From the NCBI GenBank assembly GCA_045603305.1, contig JAZULV010000037.1, positions 1 to 32,231 of the forward strand: a stretch of 32,231 bases of DNA, in the 5' to 3' direction. A program made the translations under genes and the position numbers. The notes below the pieces were generated by a model. The model saw only the letters and a program-made list of their open reading frames with translations. It did not search any database and was not told the origin of the DNA. Position 1 is the stretch's first letter, and every line of letters starts with the position of its first letter. Shown one piece after another: positions 1-6,229 of the stretch. Source of the stretch: JAFRXK01 sp045603305. Lineage in GTDB: Bacteria; Bacillota; Clostridia; Lachnospirales; Lachnospiraceae.

Positions 1-141
1 TGGACTAATCTCTATGTTAGACTACTACACCGAGAGGTGTGTTACTTGTTAAGTTGATTGAACCGCCGCTTGCGGAACCGCATGAGCGGTGGTGTGAGAG
101 GTCGAAAATTCCTCACGATGAGGAATTTTCTCCTACTCGAT
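1..141 (+). mobile_element. Group II intron, 3' end (partial)
   Basis: This is the 3' end of a group II self-splicing intron; the rest, including any maturase gene, lies left of the window. Domain V is seen at about 60-95: the 9-bp lower stem pairs 62-70 with 85-93 (one G-U), the upper stem TGCG/CGCA has a GAAC loop at 75-78, and there is a two-base bulge at 83-84 on the 3' side. Domain VI follows as an 11-bp hairpin pairing 104-114 with 120-130 and a 5-nt loop. The sequence TCCTACTCGAT at 131-141 fits an intron end, with A135 as likely branch point and the terminal AT. A small hairpin with a GAGA loop lies near 29-42. The 3' exon would start at 142. The ORFs that cross this segment are not genes. 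Confidence 0.8.
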
Positions 142-183
142 GCGTTTATATTTTGTTTTTACTTTGTGATGATACTAAAAAAA

Positions 184-306
184 GTCAAAGGGGGAGCGCC
201 CTGGGGCTGTGTCATCATTATATGCGATGGGAGCCCGTGTGCCGGGTTGAGAGGAAGCCATAGCTTCGACCGACCAACCGGATGAAAGATTCACTGGTTG
301 TTTGAC
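184..306 (+). ncRNA. Structured thiW leader, possible diverged thi-box
   Basis: This stretch directly before thiW folds into a closed multi-helix RNA. GTCAAA (184-189) pairs with TTTGAC (301-306). Inside are GGGCT 204-208 with AGCCC 232-236, extended by CATC 213-216 with GATG 226-229; GGTT 245-248 with GACC 268-271, enclosing GAAGC 254-258 and GCTTC 263-267; and CAACCGG 275-281 with CTGGTTG 294-300, enclosing TGAA/TTCA. The part GGGAGC...TTGAGAGG...CGACC resembles the pyrimidine-sensor arm of a TPP riboswitch. The second conserved half (ACCTGAT...GGATAAT...CC) is absent, so it is not called a canonical TPP aptamer. No U-tract terminator is seen. It could be a degenerate or variant thi-box, or an unrelated RNA. 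Confidence 0.4.
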
Positions 307-333
307 AATACAAAACGAAGAGAGGTAGTTGTT

Positions 334-1044
334 ATGAAGAACAAAGCGTTACTGTATCGTTTGGTTGTATTGGCAATGTTAGTAGCAGTCGGAGTGGTTA
401 TTTCTCCAATATTGCGTGTAGAAGGAATGTGTCCAATGGCACATCTTATTAACATTGTCTGTGCAGTCCTTTTAGGGCCTTATTATGCATTGTTTTGTGC
501 AATCACAATAGGCGTCTTAAGAATGATTTTGATGGGGATTCCGCCAATTGCTTTAACCGGAGCAATATTTGGTGCCTTTTTGTCAGGTCTCTTTTACCGT
601 CTGTCTAAAGGAAGGTTAATCTTTGCAGTCCTTGGTGAGATTGTAGGCACCGGTATTATAGGTGCTATTGCATCATATCCGGTGATGACCTTTATCTGGG
701 GCAGGGAAGGTCTTACATGGATGTTCTATGTACCTTCATTTATCTGCGGAACCCTTATTGGCGGAAGCCTTGCGTTTATTCTGTTAAAGAGAATGGCTAA
801 GATGGGCATACTTATCGATATGCAAAGGAAGCTCGGTGCCAAGGTTTATGACCAGCCTATAAACAAATATGCGGAGGCTCTTGGTATAGTTGCAGTAGGT
901 GCCTTCGCGTGGCTGGCAGTTAAAGTAATAGTGAATACTGTACTAAAAATTACTGAAGGCTTTGCAGTTTATCTGCCATGGTGTGCTCTGGCATTGTTTG
1001 TTTTAGGTGCTGGTATATATTTATGGAGTAAAAGAGCAGAGTAA
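334..1044 (+). CDS. thiW: ThiW-type thiamin-precursor transporter subunit
   Basis: A 236-residue membrane protein matching ThiW, the substrate-binding (S) component of an energy-coupling-factor transporter predicted to import the thiazole precursor hydroxyethylthiazole. Visible family traits are the conserved stretch MCPMAHLINIVCAVLLGPYYA, with the glycines and proline of the LLGP motif, the GIPPIALTGAIFGAF loop, and GEIVGTGIIGAIASYPV. The start at 334 is chosen because AGAGGT lies 8 bases upstream; an upstream in-frame start has no ribosome site. After about residue 165, where ThiW proteins usually end, there is an extra tail of about 70 residues with two predicted hydrophobic segments. It is the first gene of a thiW-thiM-thiE run, which supports the thiazole assignment. 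The shared ECF ATPases are not in the window. Confidence 0.85.
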   Translation: MKNKALLYRLVVLAMLVAVGVVISPILRVEGMCPMAHLINIVCAVLLGPYYALFCAITIGVLRMILMGIPPIALTGAIFGAFLSGLFYRLSKGRLIFAVLGEIVGTGIIGAIASYPVMTFIWGREGLTWMFYVPSFICGTLIGGSLAFILLKRMAKMGILIDMQRKLGAKVYDQPINKYAEALGIVAVGAFAWLAVKVIVNTVLKITEGFAVYLPWCALALFVLGAGIYLWSKRAE

Positions 1045-1074
1045 TTTAGAGTTGACAATGAGTAAGGTAATTAT

Positions 1075-1887
1075 ATGTTAGAAAAAGAAATTGCAAACGC
1101 CTGGATAACATTAAAAGAAAGGTGTCCACTGATTCACTGTATCACAAATCCTATATCAATTAATGATTGTGCAAATATTGTGCTGGCAGCGGGAGCAAGG
1201 CCGATTATGGCGGAGCATCCGGATGAAGTCTCTCAGATAACCGAGACTTCCGATGCACTTGCTGTGAATCTTGGTAATATAACCGATGCAAGGATAAGCT
1301 CCATGAAGATATCCGGCATGACTGCAAAGGCTAAAGGTATAAAGGTGATTATTGATATTGTAGGCACTGCCTGCAGTAATTTAAGACTGGATTACGCCAG
1401 AGATTATATAAGTATTGTTAGACCTTCAGTAGTAAAAGGTAATCTGTCTGAATTAAAAGCATTAAGCGGCAGGACGAGCTTTGCATGTGGTATAGATGTG
1501 GGCGAAAAAGATGCTTTAATGACAAGCGAGGAGATTGTATCTTTTTTAATGGAGCTGGCTGTAAAATATGATACGGTTATTATGGCATCAGGGAAGGTTG
1601 ATTATATAACTGATGGAAAAGAAGTTTATGCCGTGTATAATGGTTCACCTAGAATGGCACAGGTAACCGGAACCGGCTGTATGCTTAATGTATTGACAGC
1701 CTCATTAATGGCAGTATGTCAACCGTTAAAAGCTGCAGTTTCGGCGGCAACGGTTTTAGGAGTGTGCGGAGAACTGGCAGACAAATGTCAGGGATTGGGT
1801 AGTTATCATATAGCCCTTTTGGATGCGGTTTCAGAGCTTACGAAGGAGCAGATTGTTGAGAAAGCAAAATTTGAAAGAATGGTGTAA
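1075..1887 (+). CDS. thiM: Hydroxyethylthiazole kinase
   Basis: ThiM phosphorylates 4-methyl-5-(2-hydroxyethyl)thiazole with ATP to give the thiazole phosphate used by ThiE. The 270-residue length is normal for the family. The N-terminus has the family signature PLIHCITNPISINDCANIVLA with GARPIMA following, the middle carries VKGNLSELKAL, and the ribokinase-fold anion hole is GTGC at residues 199-202, with Cys202 as the catalytic cysteine seen in bacterial ThiM. AAGG precedes the ATG at a usable distance. The gene lies 30 bases after thiW and about 70 before thiE, on the same strand, so the three are probably one operon; substrate import and first phosphorylation are thus adjacent. Confidence 0.95.
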   Translation: MLEKEIANAWITLKERCPLIHCITNPISINDCANIVLAAGARPIMAEHPDEVSQITETSDALAVNLGNITDARISSMKISGMTAKAKGIKVIIDIVGTACSNLRLDYARDYISIVRPSVVKGNLSELKALSGRTSFACGIDVGEKDALMTSEEIVSFLMELAVKYDTVIMASGKVDYITDGKEVYAVYNGSPRMAQVTGTGCMLNVLTASLMAVCQPLKAAVSAATVLGVCGELADKCQGLGSYHIALLDAVSELTKEQIVEKAKFERMV

Positions 1888-1955
1888 AGCATTGAGCAAA
1901 CAATGCAGCAAATGTCTTTCATTACTGCTTATGAAAAATAGAGAGGATGATAACA

Positions 1956-2597
1956 ATGAATAAAGTTGACTTAACATTATATCTTGTGACAGATAGTTCT
2001 TATCATACTGAAGAAGAGTTCCTACATAGAGTTGAAGAAGGGCTAAAGGGTGGTGTCACACTGTTGCAGCTTCGCGAGAAGAACTGTGGAGGCAAGGAGT
2101 ATCTTGAAAGAGCAATTAAAGTAAAAAAAATTGCTGATAAATATAATGTACCGCTCATCATCGATGATAGGGTGGATGTGGCAATAGCAAGCGATGCTGC
2201 CGGAGTGCATGTGGGACAGAGTGATTTACCGGTGGCAGTTGCAAGAAAACTGCTTGGCCCGGACAAGATAGTAGGTGCTACAGCGAAAACTGTAGAACAG
2301 GCAAAGGAAGCTTTCGAGCAGGGAGCAGATTATCTGGGTGTTGGTGCAATTTATCCTACAGCTACTAAGGTTAAGACTGTAATTACTAAGGTTGAGACAA
2401 TAACCAATATAAAAAATGCAGTGCCACTTCCAATTGTAGCAATAGGTGGCCTTGAGGCAGACAACCTTGACATATTGAACGGTGCACCGATTGACGGTGT
2501 GGCGGTAGTAAGAGCAATAATAAAGGCTGATGCTCCAAAGGCTGCGGCAGAAAATATAAAAAATAAAGTTGCACAAATTAAGTCAATATATCTTTAG
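1956..2597 (+). CDS. thiE: Thiamin-phosphate synthase
   Basis: ThiE couples HMP pyrophosphate with thiazole phosphate to make thiamin monophosphate. The TIM-barrel signatures are present: LYLVTD at the N-terminus, LLQLREK, PLIIDDRVDVAIASDAAGVHVGQSDLP, VGATAKT, ADYLGVGAIYPTATK and PIVAIGGL. Length is 213 residues. The ATG at 1956 is preferred over the in-frame ATG at 1947 because GAGAGG abuts the latter directly but is 9 bases from the former. The spacer before the gene holds a 6-bp hairpin (1889-1894 with 1901-1906). The last 20 bases overlap the end of the opposite-strand gene 2578-2889, an unusually tight tail-to-tail arrangement without any visible terminator. Confidence 0.95.
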   Translation: MNKVDLTLYLVTDSSYHTEEEFLHRVEEGLKGGVTLLQLREKNCGGKEYLERAIKVKKIADKYNVPLIIDDRVDVAIASDAAGVHVGQSDLPVAVARKLLGPDKIVGATAKTVEQAKEAFEQGADYLGVGAIYPTATKVKTVITKVETITNIKNAVPLPIVAIGGLEADNLDILNGAPIDGVAVVRAIIKADAPKAAAENIKNKVAQIKSIYL

Positions 2598-2889
2598 ATT
2601 TAGGTACAGGCTTACCTTCGATTAAGCGGCGGGCTTTAATTGATTTAGTGCTTATCCATGACAGAAAGAGTGCTACCAGTGCATATACAATCAGGGCTGT
2701 AAGCGGTTGCATATAATTTTCTTCAAGCGAGGTGGCCATTTCAGCAGCGATTGAGCCTATGGTTATTCCGTTGATGTAGTCAAACATGCTCATCTGCGCC
2801 ATCTGCTTATACCCCATAAGCTTGGTCAGGATAAATAATGTGACAACAGAGAATATGGAGAGTGCGATAATATATAATATTTCTGACAT
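2578..2889 (-). pseudogene. YetF/DUF421 membrane protein, C-terminally truncated
   Basis: The 103-residue product matches the N-terminal membrane part of the YetF/DUF421 family: hydrophobic start, the loop LMGYKQMAQMSMFDYINGITIGSIAAEMA, a further hydrophobic helix, and the RRLIEGKPV link. In full-length relatives (about 210-240 residues) this link leads into a cytoplasmic domain, which is missing here. The reading frame stops shortly after, inside the 3' end of thiE. The start at 2889 is supported by AAAGG seven bases upstream; a start 21 bases earlier is weaker. The function of the family is not well known (it occurs in sporulation- and envelope-related contexts). It is called a pseudogene because the conserved second half is lost, but the frame is intact and a short protein may still be made. 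Confidence 0.6.
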
Positions 2890-2922
2890 AGCTAAACCTT
2901 TCTTATACATAATATGGTATCA

Positions 2923-2997
2923 GGGTCAAAAGGTCATACTTTTCGTGCTTGCATAAAAAGTATAAGGTTGGGCCAAAAAAATACTTTTTGACCCAAC
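2923..2997. repeat. Nested inverted repeats between two genes
   Basis: The best hairpin pairs GTTGGG (2967-2972) with CCCAAC (2992-2997), with A and T runs pairing inside. A second option pairs TACTTTT (about 2937-2943) with AAAAGTA (2956-2962). GGGTCAAAAG near 2923 is also an inverted copy of CTTTTTGACCC at 2984-2994. It lies between the divergent starts of the DUF421 and DUF2974 genes, so it could be an operator region, an attenuator of either transcript, or a remnant of a small repeat element. Confidence 0.5.
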
Positions 2998-3134
2998 ACC
3001 ATAATATAGTTATATATGAATATAAATATTTTTTGCATATTTGTGGATTTGTATACCTAAGTATACAAAGAAGTTGCTTGCAAAAAGGGTATACAGAGTA
3101 TGTGGCAGCTTCTTTAATGCATTGAATATGGTTA

Positions 3135-4253
3135 GTGTGGGTGATTTACAAGTTGGATCAGGCTTCAAAATATTATAATATTATTGATTATGTGGCTGAT
3201 AATCAGTATTTAATATCAGAACAGGGATTTAATGAAATCGACGGTCTGGTGTTATCCCAGCTGGCTAATATAAAGTTTAGTGATGAAGTGCCCGGTGTAG
3301 GTATAAATAAAAGCGTTACAATCAAAGAGGCTTGTATAAAATTAAAATCTAATAAATGTTATTGGGACAGTCTGAGTATAAATAAGAAGAAGCTTTTTGA
3401 AAATCTGGCTGTCAGCAGAAGATTTATGTACATGAGGCTTAGTAATTATGTGTCAAATCCTGCTATGGAAGGAATAGATGATTTTTATGTAGTTAGTGAG
3501 GACGCAGTGGCGACAGAGCAGTTTGCTGCTATCACAGTCAGCATGGATACTGGTAATCACATATTGAACTATATGGCATTTGGAGCAACTGACGGTTCAT
3601 TACAGGGCTGGAATGAAAATTTTACTATGTTGTATGAAGCAGTAACCCAGGCACAGGCGGATGCCATGAATTATATGAATCTGGTGACAAAGCTTCTTCC
3701 GGGAAGATTTATTGGTGGTGGACATTCAAAGGGAGGCAATAATTTCTCCTATGGATATATGTACTGCAGTGATTATGCCAGAAATAAAATAAATTCCGGA
3801 TATTTGTATGATTCGCCGGGGGTTAATAATTTCAATAGAAAGAATAAAAACTATGAGAAGCTTCAGCAAATAACTAAAGGGAACTTTATATGTCCACAAA
3901 ACACGATAGTTGGTATGCTGTTAAATGAAAACAGTAATCCGGTATTTATACATAGCATGGAAGATGGTTTCATGGCTCATGACCCATTTACTTGGCTGAT
4001 AGAGCATTCATACTCTAGTCAGAGAAATAATTATGATAATATGTTTTCAGCAAAAGAAGAATGGAGATTTGTACCAGATGAGCAGACAGAAGCATCTAAG
4101 AAGTTAAATCACCTTTTGGACATGATTGTTTCAAAAATGTCAGCCACTAATAAAAAGGTTGTGGTTGATTTGATTAAATATATACTGTTTAATTCCGGAG
4201 CAGATAAGATTGATGATTTTTATAGAATAATAGCTGGTGACATGATATTATAA
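3135..4253 (+). CDS. DUF2974 (Mbeg1-like) lipase-fold protein
   Basis: The protein (about 372 residues) matches the DUF2974/Mbeg1-like group of alpha/beta-hydrolase-like proteins. The N-terminal segment with IIDYVADNQYLISEQGFNEID and LVLSQLANIKF is the family's entry motif. The nucleophile elbow GGHSKGGNN places Ser198, numbered from the GTG, as the probable catalytic serine. HDPFTWL near residue 285 is the conserved C-terminal element. No signal peptide or membrane helix is evident. The substrate is unknown; members are often annotated as putative lipases. The start is uncertain: GTG at 3135 and TTG at 3153 are both in frame and neither has a convincing ribosome site, while an ATG at 3128 is out of frame. 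The 200 bases upstream hold only inverted repeats. Confidence 0.75.
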   Translation: MWVIYKLDQASKYYNIIDYVADNQYLISEQGFNEIDGLVLSQLANIKFSDEVPGVGINKSVTIKEACIKLKSNKCYWDSLSINKKKLFENLAVSRRFMYMRLSNYVSNPAMEGIDDFYVVSEDAVATEQFAAITVSMDTGNHILNYMAFGATDGSLQGWNENFTMLYEAVTQAQADAMNYMNLVTKLLPGRFIGGGHSKGGNNFSYGYMYCSDYARNKINSGYLYDSPGVNNFNRKNKNYEKLQQITKGNFICPQNTIVGMLLNENSNPVFIHSMEDGFMAHDPFTWLIEHSYSSQRNNYDNMFSAKEEWRFVPDEQTEASKKLNHLLDMIVSKMSATNKKVVVDLIKYILFNSGADKIDDFYRIIAGDMIL

Positions 4254-4290
4254 AATCATAGTAAATTTGTGTTTACCAAGGAGGTTTAGA

Positions 4291-4647
4291 ATGTCAGTAT
4301 TATTTATTTGTTATCCAAAATGTACTACATGCCAGAAGGCTGAAAAGTGGCTTAACGAGAATGCCATTGATTACGAGTTAAGAAACATCAAAGAAGAAAA
4401 TCCTACCGTAGAAGAGCTTAAGCTATGGTATGAAAAGAGTGGTCTTGACATAAAGAAGTTTTTTAATACAAGCGGACTTTTATATAAGGAATTACAGTTA
4501 AAGGACAAGCTTCCGGAGATGTCTCTTGAAGAAAAGTTAAATCTTCTTTCTACTGACGGAATGCTGGTAAAAAGACCGTTGGTGATAGGCGATGATTTTG
4601 TACTTACAGGATTTAAAGAAGCTGAATGGGAGAAGTATATAAAGTAA
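4291..4647 (+). CDS. ArsC/Spx-family thioredoxin-fold protein
   Basis: A 118-residue single-domain protein of the ArsC/Spx/YffB family. The N-terminus FICYPKCTTCQKAEKWLNENAI carries the CTTC pair of the family active site, then the family's YELRNIKEENPT segment, KKFFNTSG, and the C-terminal MLVKRPLVIGDDFVLTGFKEAEWE with the cis-proline region. True arsenate reductase, glutaredoxin-like thiol reductase or Spx-type regulator cannot be told apart from sequence alone; the CxxC favours redox activity over the CX12 reductase type. The start at 4291 is fixed by a strong AAGGAGG; the upstream in-frame start lacks one. It lies 37 bases after the DUF2974 gene and probably ends its transcript before the TPP riboswitch promoter. 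Confidence 0.85.
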   Translation: MSVLFICYPKCTTCQKAEKWLNENAIDYELRNIKEENPTVEELKLWYEKSGLDIKKFFNTSGLLYKELQLKDKLPEMSLEEKLNLLSTDGMLVKRPLVIGDDFVLTGFKEAEWEKYIK

Positions 4648-4667
4648 TTTGTATACTTAATAAATAG

Positions 4668-4673
4668 TATAAT
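4668..4673 (+). promoter_or_regulatory. Likely -10 element for the thiD transcript
   Basis: A perfect TATAAT sits about 12-20 bases before the 5' edge of the TPP aptamer, which is the expected place. The best -35 candidate is weak (TAATTT at 4645-4650, 17-bp spacer). Initiation would be near 4680. Confidence 0.5.
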
Positions 4674-4681
4674 GAATATCG

Positions 4682-4770
4682 AATAAAAGGGGTGCTCACT
4701 TAAGTGGGCTGAGAGTAAGCTGTACTGCTTTAACCCGTAACCTGATTTGGATAATGCCAACGTAGGGATA
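4682..4770 (+). promoter_or_regulatory. TPP riboswitch (THI element)
   Basis: All conserved parts of the thiamin pyrophosphate aptamer are present in order: GGGGTGC (4689-4695), a stem leading to GGGCTGAGAG (4706-4715), a short extra stem, ACCC (4733-4736), then ACCTGATTTGGATAATGCC (4740-4758) and the 3' AACGTAGGG. The first half binds the pyrimidine ring and the second the pyrophosphate. An intrinsic terminator follows 20 bases downstream, so TPP binding should lower transcription of thiD. Confidence 0.97.
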
Positions 4771-4788
4771 TATAAAGGTGTGTTTTTG

Positions 4789-4828
4789 CTGCGGATAATC
4801 CTGTATTGGGTTACCGCAGTTTCTTTTT
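4789..4828 (+). terminator. Intrinsic terminator of the TPP riboswitch
   Basis: CTGCGG (4789-4794) and TAATCC (4796-4801) pair with GGGTTA (4808-4813) and CCGCAG (4814-4819), giving a 12-bp stem with one bulged A and a 6-nt loop. It is followed by TTTCTTTTT at 4820-4828. It lies between the aptamer and thiD and is the probable expression platform. Confidence 0.9.
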
Positions 4829-4830
4829 GC

Positions 4831-4914
4831 AAAAGAGAAGTTTGCATGAAATAGTGAGTGCTGCTTTCATAACCTCTTTTAAGCGGCAGGCTGGGGGCAC
4901 CACTTTCTGCCGCT
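4831..4914 (+). other. Two further hairpins between riboswitch and thiD
   Basis: After the terminator the read-through RNA has two more stems. AAAAGAG (4831-4837) and ATGAAA (4846-4851) pair with TTTCAT (4865-4870) and CTCTTTT (4874-4880). AGCGGCAG (4882-4889) pairs with CTGCCGCT (4907-4914). Neither has a T run behind it, so they look like stabilising or processing structures rather than terminators. No ORF with a ribosome site was found between 4829 and 4952. Confidence 0.55.
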
Positions 4915-4952
4915 ATATAAAATAATGCTAATAGAGAAAGGACAAAAGAATT

Positions 4953-5750
4953 ATGAAGACAGCATTAACAATCGCTGGTAGTGACTGCAGCGGAGGCGCC
5001 GGAATACAGGCAGATATTAAGACTATGACTGCTCATGGTGTTTATGCCATGAGTGCGATTACAGCACTTACTGCACAGAATACAACCGGCGTTACAGGTA
5101 TTATGGAGGTTACTCCTGAATTTTTGGCAGAGCAGCTTGACTGCATATTTACGGATATTTATCCTGATACGGTGAAAATCGGCATGGTTTCGTCAGGTGG
5201 ACTGATTAACGTGATAGCCGATAAACTCATAGAGTACAAGGCAACTAACATTGTGGTTGACCCGGTTATGGTGGCAACCAGCGGCTCAAAGCTTATAAGT
5301 GATGAGGCAATTGAATTATTGAAGAAGAGACTTCTTCCTATTGCCACATTGGTTACTCCTAACATTCCGGAGGCGGAAGTGCTTTCCGGCATGGAGATTA
5401 AAAATGCAGATGATATGATAGAAGCTTCAAGGAAAATCAGTATCAGTTATAATTGTGCGGTACTTTGTAAGGGCGGTCATAAACTTAATGATGCAAATGA
5501 TTTGTTGTATCGTGATGGTGACCACAGATGGTTTAATGGGAAGAGAATAGACAATAACAATACCCACGGCACTGGCTGCACCCTTTCAAGTGCAATTGCT
5601 TCAAATCTGGCTAAAGGATATGATTTGGACACATCTGTAAGAAATGCCAAGGAGTATATTTCAGGAGCACTTAATGCAAGGCTTGATTTAGGGAAGGGAA
5701 GTGGTCCGATGAATCATGCTTTTAAGATTATGGAGGTGTGCTATGAATAA
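4953..5750 (+). CDS. thiD: HMP / HMP-phosphate kinase
   Basis: ThiD performs two successive phosphorylations of 4-amino-5-hydroxymethyl-2-methylpyrimidine (HMP) to HMP pyrophosphate, the second substrate of ThiE. Length (265 residues) and motifs are standard: AGSDCSGGAGIQADIKTM at the N-terminus, ALTAQNTTGV, DPVMVATSG, LVTPNIPEAEVLSG, and the C-terminal ribokinase-fold anion hole THGTGCTLSSA with GTGC at residues 206-209. GAAAGGA precedes the ATG. A TPP riboswitch and terminator control it, and it overlaps by several bases the start of the cytX remnant, as would be expected of a former thiD-cytX operon. Confidence 0.95.
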   Translation: MKTALTIAGSDCSGGAGIQADIKTMTAHGVYAMSAITALTAQNTTGVTGIMEVTPEFLAEQLDCIFTDIYPDTVKIGMVSSGGLINVIADKLIEYKATNIVVDPVMVATSGSKLISDEAIELLKKRLLPIATLVTPNIPEAEVLSGMEIKNADDMIEASRKISISYNCAVLCKGGHKLNDANDLLYRDGDHRWFNGKRIDNNNTHGTGCTLSSAIASNLAKGYDLDTSVRNAKEYISGALNARLDLGKGSGPMNHAFKIMEVCYE

Positions 5751-6099
5751 TTAAGGAAAAATAAGAGCAGTAGCTGTAACAGTAATCGGTACTATTGCAG
5801 CAATAGTTTATCCTATGGACAATATAACAGACTTCCTTTATTTTTTAGGCTCAGTGTTTGCACCGATGATTGCTATTCAGATAGCAGATTACTTTATATT
5901 GAAGAATGATTCTAGAGGAAAAAAGACAAATGCTACAAATCTGATAATTTGGTTAATAGGTTTTGTGTTGTACAGGGCTCTTATGAAAGTGGATATTATC
6001 GTAGGAAATACACTTCCTGATATGGTGGTGACGATGATACTTTGTATTTTAGTTAATTATGTAGTCAAAAAAACTAGTAAAACAAGTGATGTTGATTGA
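5743..6099 (+). pseudogene. cytX: Deleted remnant of HMP permease CytX
   Basis: One frame reads ATG AAT AAT TAA at 5743, overlapping the end of thiD, and then continues in the same frame as KIRAVAVTVIGTIAAIVYP, followed by SVFAPMIAIQIADYFILK and two more hydrophobic segments to the stop at 6097-6099. This matches the C-terminal quarter of CytX, the cytosine-permease-family (NCS1) transporter predicted to import HMP, normally about 400 residues. The start codon and second ribosomal context survive, but roughly three quarters of the gene are missing and a stop sits at codon 4. The simplest reading is an internal deletion. The 94-residue ORF from 5815 inside it has no good ribosome site and is not regarded as a gene. 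The distinction from other NCS1 permeases rests on the thiD context. Confidence 0.75.
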
Positions 6100-6134
6100 C
6101 AATCAAGACTTTTTATGTAATATTATTATATGCT

Positions 6135-6162
6135 GGACGCAGGATTAGCCTGCGTCCTTTTT
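6135..6162 (+). terminator. Intrinsic terminator after thiD-cytX remnant
   Basis: GGACGCAGG (6135-6143) pairs perfectly with CCTGCGTCC (6149-6157) around a 5-base loop and is followed by TTTTT. It ends the TPP-controlled transcript. Confidence 0.93.
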
Positions 6163-6229
6163 ATAAAAGAAATTGATATTAAATTAATTGGAGAGAATGA
6201 AGTTTTTTGTAGTTTGCAGAGGTGAAGTG

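Noticed and set aside
39..285. Two overlapping ORFs of 74-75 codons
   Set aside because: They run over the intron 3' domains and the structured leader; no ribosome site and no protein-like composition.
184..306. Canonical TPP riboswitch upstream of thiW
   Set aside because: The first-arm resemblance is real, but the conserved ACCTGAT...GGATAAT...CC half is missing; listed only as a structured leader of unknown class.
5815..6099. A separate 94-residue membrane protein gene
   Set aside because: Coding similarity begins upstream of its ATG, in frame with a stop, and lacks a ribosome site; treated as part of the cytX remnant.
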